The notes under the pieces were generated by a model. That model searched no databases. It was not told where the DNA came from and saw only the letters and a list, made by a program, of their open reading frames with translations. Of a stretch of DNA of 49,624 bases, positions 43,769 to 49,624 are shown piece after piece. Within the stretch, counting starts at the first letter, position 1. The number at the start of each line of letters is the position of its first letter. This DNA comes from an uncultured bacterium (GTDB taxonomy: Bacteria > Cyanobacteriota > Vampirovibrionia > Obscuribacterales > Obscuribacteraceae). The translations under genes and the position numbers were made by a program. The DNA lies in the NCBI GenBank assembly GCA_903835185.1, contig CAILLX010000139.1, positions 1 through 49,624 of the forward strand, given 5' to 3'.

Positions 43769-44983
43769 TCAAGCAAAAGAAAGAACTCTTCTCATGCGGC
43801 TACGGCTCTGCATGAGAAGTTCCCACAAAGCTGCTTCGTATCCGCCAAGTTTTGATTCGCCAAGCCGCTTTTCCAGTTCGCGGATAGCTACAACCAGATC
43901 TAACATGCTCACCTGTGTCGCCTGCCTGCTTGCTGCCCAGGCTTTAGCATGCAATTTAACCAATGCCAGAACGAGGATAAGATGATGAAAGCCGGTGATC
44001 AAACTTAACTGTCCAAAGCCGGCCCCAAAATATAGCTTGCCAAAAAGGCGCGACAAGAAGTAGCGGAATAACAGATCTTCAATCTCCTGGTCGGCCTGCG
44101 GCCATGGGAATTCGTGCAGCTCCTCCAGACTGAAAGAGCGTGTGGGCAAGGAGATCCTGGTGCCTTGATAAGCCAGTTGATAACAGAATCTAAAAATATT
44201 AAAGTTACACTCTCCTTGTCCTAGGGGCTTGGCTGGAAAGTAAATCTTGTGCAGAGCGACAAGAAGATGGCGATCCAGATGCTTGAGCGTAGTGTGAGCT
44301 GGCAGTGCCTCAAATGTTTTACCAGATGCCGAACCGGAGGCAGCAGTCAGCTGGGAGAACAGATAATCAGAGCCGTTGAGAAAACGTTGCTCCAGCGGTA
44401 GCGAGCAATCTTTGAGAATGTTAGTTAGCTTGTCTTCGTGCCGTAGATAATCATCCCAGGTCATCGGTTGTCCTACCGCTAATTGAAGGCTGGACCAGTT
44501 AGGATGATGGTTGGGATAAAGAGCTTGAAACTCTTTCAATTTAGTTTCAAGGTAGTCGCGCTGCTCTGTCAGTGCCAAGCCTCTGTTGTAGATGACTGCC
44601 ATGCTGACGAATGACACTGTGGTGTAGATACCTGAGGGTGTCTCATTGAAGCAGTAAGGGAAAAGCTGGCACATTGAAGGCTTAAACTTGGCACCATACT
44701 GTTTGTGAACAAAGCAGAGGTTGTCTGTCAGGAAAGGACAAAAACTGTCTGAGCCCGGAAGAATGGCATGTGTGTATGGTGTTCCAGCTTTTTCGTAACT
44801 CTTAAGCTGGCGAAATAGCTTAATGTCTGTGTACTGAGCTTCCTCTTTGCCCCAGTCAACTGACGAGACCCTGGCATGGTCTGCTGCAGTCATAGGCACA
44901 GTCCAGCCAGTACAGCACTGTCCGCAACCGGAACACTCATAGTTAATACCTTCAGGGATTTTTAATTCAAGCTGTTCTGTCAC
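43769..44983 (-). CDS. CxxCxxCC-cluster (YkgJ/FliB-like) protein
   Basis: A 404-aa cytoplasmic protein. The N-terminal CSGCGQCC motif (17-24), together with SFCPFLTDNLCFVHKQYGAK and KPSMCQLFPYCF, forms the Cys-rich zinc/iron-binding domain of the UPF0153 (YkgJ) family. The same domain starts the flagellin lysine-N-methylase FliB. The remaining 250 residues are helical with no catalytic motif I can name (LLFRYFLSRLFGKLYFGAGF, FHHLILVLALVKLHAKAWAA). No flagellin gene is near. The function is open. It stands as a single gene. ATG at 44983 is used. Confidence 0.75.
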   Translation of the reverse strand: MTEQLELKIPEGINYECSGCGQCCTGWTVPMTAADHARVSSVDWGKEEAQYTDIKLFRQLKSYEKAGTPYTHAILPGSDSFCPFLTDNLCFVHKQYGAKFKPSMCQLFPYCFNETPSGIYTTVSFVSMAVIYNRGLALTEQRDYLETKLKEFQALYPNHHPNWSSLQLAVGQPMTWDDYLRHEDKLTNILKDCSLPLEQRFLNGSDYLFSQLTAASGSASGKTFEALPAHTTLKHLDRHLLVALHKIYFPAKPLGQGECNFNIFRFCYQLAYQGTRISLPTRSFSLEELHEFPWPQADQEIEDLLFRYFLSRLFGKLYFGAGFGQLSLITGFHHLILVLALVKLHAKAWAASRQATQVSMLDLVVAIRELEKRLGESKLGGYEAALWELLMQSRSRMRRVLSFA

Positions 44984-45104
44984 GTCAGGCTCCTCTTTCT
45001 TTCACTAAACCAACAATAATTCTCCAGGTTGCCTTCTCTCTTTACTTAACAGTGTCAGTAAAGGTGGAAAAAACTGAGGATAACAGTGCCAAGCATGACC
45101 TGTG

Positions 45105-46295
45105 CTAGCCGTTCAATGGCTTGCAGATCTTTCCCAGACAGACTTTGTGTTTTGCTCCTGTGCAACGGGGTACGTTGTTGGGGATTCCAAAATAAGTTGT
45201 ATATGCGAGTAGAGCAAACAAGAGAGCTTCTTTGAATTTGGTTGAGATGCCAAACTGTTCATGGTGGCAGATCTGGATCGGGTGAGACCAGTAATGCTCC
45301 AGAAGCTTAACTAAACTCCTATTGTCAGCGCCGCCGCCTCCTAAGACAATGCGCTCCAGTTTTATCTGCGGTTCGATCAATCTGGAATAAGCATCTGCTA
45401 CGGTTGCAGCTGTCAAAGCAGTCAAGGTAGCCAGGCAGTCGTGAGGTGAAATGCCATTTTCTCGTGCAGCAGTTATCTGTTGATCAGTGAAGCTGTGTCC
45501 AAACTCCTCCCGCCCTGTTGTTTTGGGTGGAAGCATCTTGAAATAAGGATGCTTGAGAAGATCTGCAAGCCACTCCTGGTTTATTGTGCCAACTGCTGCC
45601 AGGCGTCCGTTGTCATCATATTCATTACCAAAAAGTTCGTGAGTGACCCGGTCGATAACCATATTGCCTGGTCCTGTGTCGAAAGCCAGGACAGCTTCTC
45701 CGCTTTTGTCAATTACTGTGATATTGGCTATGCCGCCTAAATTGAGCACTCCAGTAGCTTGCTTGTCAGATCCGAAGAGTACCTGGTCAGCAAAGGCCAC
45801 AACTGGAGCTCCTTGACCGCCAGCGGCCAGGTCAGAGGCGCGGAAGTCGGCTACAACCGGCAAACCGGTTCGCTCGGAAATTATTGCCGGCTCGCCAAGC
45901 TGGAGGCTGCCCTGGCAGGAGACTCCCCAGAAGCTCTTGACACCAGGGGAGTGCCAGATTGTCTGTCCGTGTGAACCTATAAGGTCTGCGTCTCCTATCT
46001 TCAAGCCGAGTTTGCGCATGAGAGAGTTTGCTGCCATGGCAAATAGCTCGCCCAGAGCTGCATTTAATAAGCACACTTCCGACAGAGCTGCCTCTTTTGA
46101 GGAGACCAATCTGCTTAGCCGTTTTTGAAACTGCTTGTCGAAGGCAAAAAGATCTGCACCAAGCATCTCAATTGACAGTTTTGGGATGAAATGCCGGTCG
46201 GTTGAAGTGGTGAGCGGTTTGATGACAAAGAGAGCAGCATCAATACCGTCCATTGATGTACCGCTGTTCAGCCCGATTACTTTGAGCTCTTTCAT
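45105..46295 (-). CDS. anmK: Anhydro-N-acetylmuramic acid kinase AnmK
   Basis: A 396-aa ASKHA-fold kinase that opens and phosphorylates 1,6-anhydro-MurNAc to MurNAc-6-phosphate during peptidoglycan recycling. Motifs are VIGLNSGTSMDGIDAALF at the N-terminus, DLIGSHGQTIWHSPG, GVVADFR-like GLPVVADFRASDLAAGGQGA, NLGGIANITVI, AFDTGPGNMVID and VLGGGGADNRSL. ATG at 46295 gives the standard N-terminus. The frame is open further upstream but that part is not AnmK-like. It suggests a Gram-negative type cell wall with recycling. The 296-bp gap to guaB3 (divergent) shows no extra gene. Confidence 0.95.
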   Translation of the reverse strand: MKELKVIGLNSGTSMDGIDAALFVIKPLTTSTDRHFIPKLSIEMLGADLFAFDKQFQKRLSRLVSSKEAALSEVCLLNAALGELFAMAANSLMRKLGLKIGDADLIGSHGQTIWHSPGVKSFWGVSCQGSLQLGEPAIISERTGLPVVADFRASDLAAGGQGAPVVAFADQVLFGSDKQATGVLNLGGIANITVIDKSGEAVLAFDTGPGNMVIDRVTHELFGNEYDDNGRLAAVGTINQEWLADLLKHPYFKMLPPKTTGREEFGHSFTDQQITAARENGISPHDCLATLTALTAATVADAYSRLIEPQIKLERIVLGGGGADNRSLVKLLEHYWSHPIQICHHEQFGISTKFKEALLFALLAYTTYFGIPNNVPRCTGAKHKVCLGKICKPLNG

Positions 46296-46591
46296 GCGCC
46301 CCCAGGCAGTTTGATGTCGCCGGTCAATATTCCCCACAGGATTGTTGCATGTGTATCTGCTTGAAAACCGCTCTGGTGTATAGGCATTGATTATTCTCAT
46401 CCAGGCAGCTCTGGAGCTTCTGCGCCAGCGTGTAAACCGCTGTAAGGCTGGGTTGGTGAGTAATATCATAAGCGAACCGGGTGCTAAGATAAACGAACAT
46501 TCACAAGCGCTGTTGACCAGGTGACTCTGATCTCTCAGGCAGCGTGACAATCCCAGCACAGGCAAGCTCACCATCATTAAGGAAGACAGAC

Positions 46592-47758
46592 ATGGCAGAA
46601 CTTTTTATCGGCAGAGGTAAATCGACTCGGCGAACTTATGGCTTTGACGAAATTGCCCTGGTGCCAGGATCAGTTACAGCTGATCTTGAGTTGTGCGATG
46701 TATCCTGTTCTATCGGTGGTTTTAACTTATCTGTACCAATCTTAGCCTCGGCTATGGACGGTGTGGTTGACGTCAGGATAGCTGGCTTGATGGGTAAGCT
46801 CGGTGGTCTTGGCGTTCTTAATTTGCAAGGGCTGCAGACCCGTTACGATAATCCAGCTGCTGCGTATGACGAGGTGACTGGTTGTGACAACAGTAGCTTT
46901 GTCCAGGTAATGCAGAAGCTTTATGCAGCTCCTGTCAAGGAAGAGCTGATTGCCAGGCGTGTCTGGGAGATTAAAAAACAAGGTGTTGTAGCTGTTGTCT
47001 CTGTGACGCCAAACCTTGCTGCTGCATATGGTCCGGCTGCTGTGAGCGCTGGTTGTGACATTCTGGTTATTCAGTCGACTGTTACAGGTATTGAACATAA
47101 GTCGGTCAACGCCGGCAGCCAGCTTAATCTAGCTCAGTTTTGCCAGACAATCGGGGTTCCGGTCATAGTGGGTAACTGTGTTACTTATGACACTGCGTAC
47201 AGACTGCTTGAAACTGGTGTAGCTGGCATCCTGGTTGGTGTAGGACCTGGCGCTGCCTGCACGTCGCGTGCTGTGCTTGGAATTGGAGTGCCGATGGCTA
47301 CTACAATTGCCGATTGTGCAGCTGCCGGTCGCGACTATCGCAAAAAGACAGGGCGTCAGGTGGCGGTAATAGCTGACGGTGGTATGGTTGTAGGCGGAGA
47401 TCTCTGCAAGGCAATCGCTTGTGGTGCTGATGCTGTCATGATCGGGTCACCTCTGGCCAGGGCTTCTGAAGCTCCAGGGCGTGGCTACCACTGGGGCATG
47501 GCCACACCTTCGCCAGTCTTGCCTAGGGGAACCAGGATTAAGGTGGGTACGACAGGCTCTCTGGAAGAGATCTTGTTTGGTCCGGCCCGTATTGATGACG
47601 GTAGCCAAAACCTTGTAGGTGCTATCAAAACGAGTATGTCGACCCTTGGTGCCTGCAGCCTCGAGGAGATGCAGGAGGTGGAGGTTATCATTGCACCTTC
47701 CATACTGACTGAGGGGAAGGTTTTTCAACATGCCCAGCATATTGGGATGGGACGTTGA
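46592..47758 (+). CDS. GuaB3-type IMP dehydrogenase-related protein
   Basis: A 388-aa TIM-barrel enzyme of the IMPDH/GMP reductase superfamily, GuaB3 branch. It has no CBS domains. Visible features are KSTRRTYGFDEIALVPGSVT, VPILASAMDGVVD, GGLGVLNLQGLQTRY, VQSTVTG-like IQSTVTGIEHKS, VGNCVTYDTAYRLLETG, the active Cys223 in VGPGAACTSRAVLGIGVP, ADGGMVVGGDLCKAIACGAD and MIGSPLARASEAPG. GuaB3 occurs in Actinobacteria and Cyanobacteria, and recent work on the cyanobacterial enzyme points to GMP reductase activity. ATG at 46592 has AAGGA upstream. An in-frame earlier start adds 16 atypical residues. Confidence 0.92.
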   Translation: MAELFIGRGKSTRRTYGFDEIALVPGSVTADLELCDVSCSIGGFNLSVPILASAMDGVVDVRIAGLMGKLGGLGVLNLQGLQTRYDNPAAAYDEVTGCDNSSFVQVMQKLYAAPVKEELIARRVWEIKKQGVVAVVSVTPNLAAAYGPAAVSAGCDILVIQSTVTGIEHKSVNAGSQLNLAQFCQTIGVPVIVGNCVTYDTAYRLLETGVAGILVGVGPGAACTSRAVLGIGVPMATTIADCAAAGRDYRKKTGRQVAVIADGGMVVGGDLCKAIACGADAVMIGSPLARASEAPGRGYHWGMATPSPVLPRGTRIKVGTTGSLEEILFGPARIDDGSQNLVGAIKTSMSTLGACSLEEMQEVEVIIAPSILTEGKVFQHAQHIGMGR

Positions 47759-47973
47759 TAGTTGATATATGAAAGTTGTCCTCGGCGCTTAGCCCCTGGT
47801 AATAAAAAGGCAGGCTGCCGGTGTGGATGGAACAAAGTTGAGCAAGTCACGTCAGTCAACAAATGTATTTACAACTTTGCTGCCTGAGAGTGTTTGTGAG
47901 TTGTGGTGACAAAGAGGGCGCAAACTCCAGTGGTCAGGCTTGGATAATTCAGCTCTTGGGGAGAGAAGATACG

Positions 47974-49230
47974 ATGAAACTTATGAGAAAAACTCTGATA
48001 GCAGGATCAATTCTAATTCTTGCTGGAGGTACTGTTACACTTGGTCAGATTACCCACTGTTGCGACACGGCCGGCGATATGGCGCAGGCAAGGCAGAGCA
48101 TGCCCAGACAGATAGCTTCTGCGTCTGAGGTTGCGGGGGTAGCTTTAGGCAGTGAAACTATAGCCAATATGGCTGCTGCAGTAGCACCGGCTGTAGTTAA
48201 TATTGAAGTGGATTCGCAGGTGGCCTCCGGTGTACCGACAGGTATGATGCCTTTCTTCGGTAATATGCCTGGGATGGAGTTTTTCTTTAACGGACAGAGA
48301 GTGGCACCGGGCAGTAAAGGGGGGAGACCCAATTTGCCAAAAATAGAGAAGCACAATACCGGTTCCGGTTTTGTTGTGCGCTCCGACGGTTTTATCCTTA
48401 CCAATGCACATGTGGTGCGCGGTGCCAGTAAGATTAAAGTGACTCTGAACAACAGGCGTGTCTTAGCTGGCAAAGTGGTAGGTATAGACAGCTTCTCTGA
48501 TCTGGCTGTAGTTAAAGTTGAAGCAAAAGATCTTCCTACTCTTAAGATGGGCAACTCTTCTGAGCTGCGCCCCGGACAGTTTGCTGTTGCTATCGGCTCT
48601 CCGCTTGGATTTGATCACACTGTGACTTTGGGCATTATCTCTGCTGTTGGACGTTCTGTCACAGATGTAAACGGCAACATCAATTTTATTCAAACAGATG
48701 CAGCTATAAACCCGGGCAACTCTGGTGGACCGCTTCTCAACCTCAAAGGAGAAGTGGTTGGTGTTAATACTGCTATTCAGGCTAATGCCCAGAATATCGG
48801 TTTTTCAATTCCGATTGATATTGCTAAGAGCGTGACTGAAGATCTGATTGCCAACAAGAAGATAGCGCGCCCCTGGCTTGGTCTGGCTATGACTGAACTG
48901 GATGAGACTATGTCCAAGAGCCTCGGACTGCCGCCTGCTACTAAAGGCGTAGTTGTTGCTCAGGTCATTGATGGCAGTCCAGCTCAGGCTGCCGGTATGG
49001 AGCGTGGTGACATCATTGAGAAGGTAGACGGCAAGGGTATGAACTCTCCTAAAGAGGTGCAAGATTATGTGCGCACGCACAAAGTAAGTGAGACGCTCAA
49101 CTTCTTCATCCTCCGCAGCGGTTCATCAAAGGCTGTGGCAGTTAACATTGGACAATACCCGGATAAATCGGACACTGTTGTCAAAGAGCCAAATGATAAT
49201 CCTGCTCCTGCCGAACCAGAAGGACAGTAA
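47974..49230 (+). CDS. HtrA/Deg-type serine protease
   Basis: A 418-aa periplasmic S1C protease for envelope protein quality control. The signal anchor is at residues 1-25 (KTLIAGSILILAGGTVTLG). The trypsin-like domain has triad His146 (LTNAHVVRGA), Asp176 (SFSDLAVVKVE) and Ser250 (INPGNSGGPLLN). A Gly/Met/Phe-rich loop (MMPFFGNMPGMEFFFNGQ, 91-108) precedes it. One PDZ domain runs from about 310 to 400 (IARPWLGLAMTELDETMSKS, GVVVAQVIDGSPAQAAGMER, GDIIEKVDGK). The C-terminal tail is Pro/Glu-rich. ATG at 47974 (GGGGAGAG upstream) starts directly at the signal sequence. Single gene. Confidence 0.93.
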   Translation: MKLMRKTLIAGSILILAGGTVTLGQITHCCDTAGDMAQARQSMPRQIASASEVAGVALGSETIANMAAAVAPAVVNIEVDSQVASGVPTGMMPFFGNMPGMEFFFNGQRVAPGSKGGRPNLPKIEKHNTGSGFVVRSDGFILTNAHVVRGASKIKVTLNNRRVLAGKVVGIDSFSDLAVVKVEAKDLPTLKMGNSSELRPGQFAVAIGSPLGFDHTVTLGIISAVGRSVTDVNGNINFIQTDAAINPGNSGGPLLNLKGEVVGVNTAIQANAQNIGFSIPIDIAKSVTEDLIANKKIARPWLGLAMTELDETMSKSLGLPPATKGVVVAQVIDGSPAQAAGMERGDIIEKVDGKGMNSPKEVQDYVRTHKVSETLNFFILRSGSSKAVAVNIGQYPDKSDTVVKEPNDNPAPAEPEGQ

Positions 49231-49624
49231 GCTGCACAATCTGATTGTTCTTGCTCTGCATTGGTGTTGCAGGCAGGTCAGGAACCACCGGGACTGCCTG
49301 CATCTTGGCTGGTCAGGATCTTGTTGCATTGGAAACCTTGCACGCTCGGCAATTGCATCCGAATATTTTAGCGCCAATTACATAAGCGCTCCGTTTGTCA
49401 TTGCCCACCACAAGGTGGCCGACAGCTCAACTTGCTGTATATCTATGAGCCAGCAATGTATCTCTTAATCATCTGGGTGCCCAATAATCAATGTTAAAGA
49501 GTGGCTGCGACAGCACTGGTTGTATCGTTTTTAGGGGTTTGTTTCCACGGCTCGGTACCAGGAAGTGCCCAAGCCAAGCTGGCATGGCCCACAGATCTCC
49601 TTTCAGTTCTTGCTTCACCTGGCG
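49231..49624. other. Gene-free end of the window with one hairpin
   Basis: The stem TGCAGGCAG (49268-49276) / CTGCCTGCA (49294-49302) with a 17-base loop follows htrA and may be its terminator, though there is no T-run. I see no other gene or RNA in this stretch. A frame overlapping the htrA end in another phase is a shadow. Confidence 0.4.

Noticed and set aside
49088..49468. 126-codon plus-strand frame at the end of htrA
   Set aside because: About a third of it overlaps htrA in another phase and the rest has no protein-like features.

Overview
The window looks like a chromosomal piece of a non-photosynthetic relative of Cyanobacteria (Melainabacteria/Vampirovibrionia; an Obscuribacterales-like genome is my best guess). 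This is inferred from gene content only. The ATP synthase beta and epsilon genes sit together, away from the other subunits, as in cyanobacteria and plastids. A GuaB3-type IMP-dehydrogenase relative of the cyanobacterial/actinobacterial kind is present. Secreted TPR proteins are abundant, and AGGAGG-type ribosome binding sites are common. AnmK and a TonB-C-like protein suggest a Gram-negative type envelope.

Layout. 1-3030: the end of a 98-bp tandem repeat array that runs into a GT2 glycosyltransferase, then a convergent membrane TPR protein. 3.3-9.8 kb: orphan OmpR-type response regulator, small hypothetical gene, gyrA, lysS with a small coupled gene, DUF1292 protein. 9.8-13.5 kb: K+ channel with RCK domain, then atpD / ClpP-like protease / atpC. 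13.8-28.7 kb: a nearly complete anaerobic (cobalt-early) cobalamin cluster. cbiB-cobC run leftwards and cobQ rightwards. Then a cobalamin riboswitch with its own terminator precedes cobA-cbiE-cbiXC-cbiD-cbiL-cbiF-cbiG-cbiHJ-cobO-cobB, where several junctions overlap as ATGA or GTGA. No cbiT was found, and no cobU/cobS/cobT nucleotide-loop genes. 28.8-41.3 kb: NAGPA-type secreted protein, an aldehyde dehydrogenase remnant, a secreted TPR protein, ftsH, tilS, TonB-C-like protein, a CAU tRNA, sugar epimerase, another TPR protein, a DnaQ-like exonuclease fused to a WYL-like domain, a Het-C/phospholipase-like secreted protein and a divergent E1-like (ThiF/MoeB) protein. 41.4-43.6 kb: three tandem, separately terminated paralogues of a small secreted two-helix (VirB2-like) protein. 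43.7-49.2 kb: CxxCxxCC-cluster protein, anmK, guaB3, and an HtrA/Deg protease.

The most unusual signal is a family of 50-51 bp double-palindrome elements (ends GTAGGGGCG...CGCCCCTAC). Three copies lie inside open reading frames (the membrane TPR gene, the cbiX-cbiC fusion, cbiG), all in the same stop-free phase and each exactly 51 bp. A fourth copy, of 50 bp, supplies the TAG stop codon of cbiHJ. They resemble in concept the Rickettsia palindromic elements that insert peptides into proteins. The cobalamin enzymes here also carry long Cys/Ser/Pro-rich insertions (CbiB, CbiE, CbiG, the CbiX-CbiC linker), and a decayed in-frame copy of the cbiH N-terminus lies between cbiG and cbiH.

Other notable points are a ClpP-family protease between atpD and atpC, the exonuclease-WYL fusion, and a shared CTTACTA element 33-36 bp upstream of each of the three pilin-like genes.
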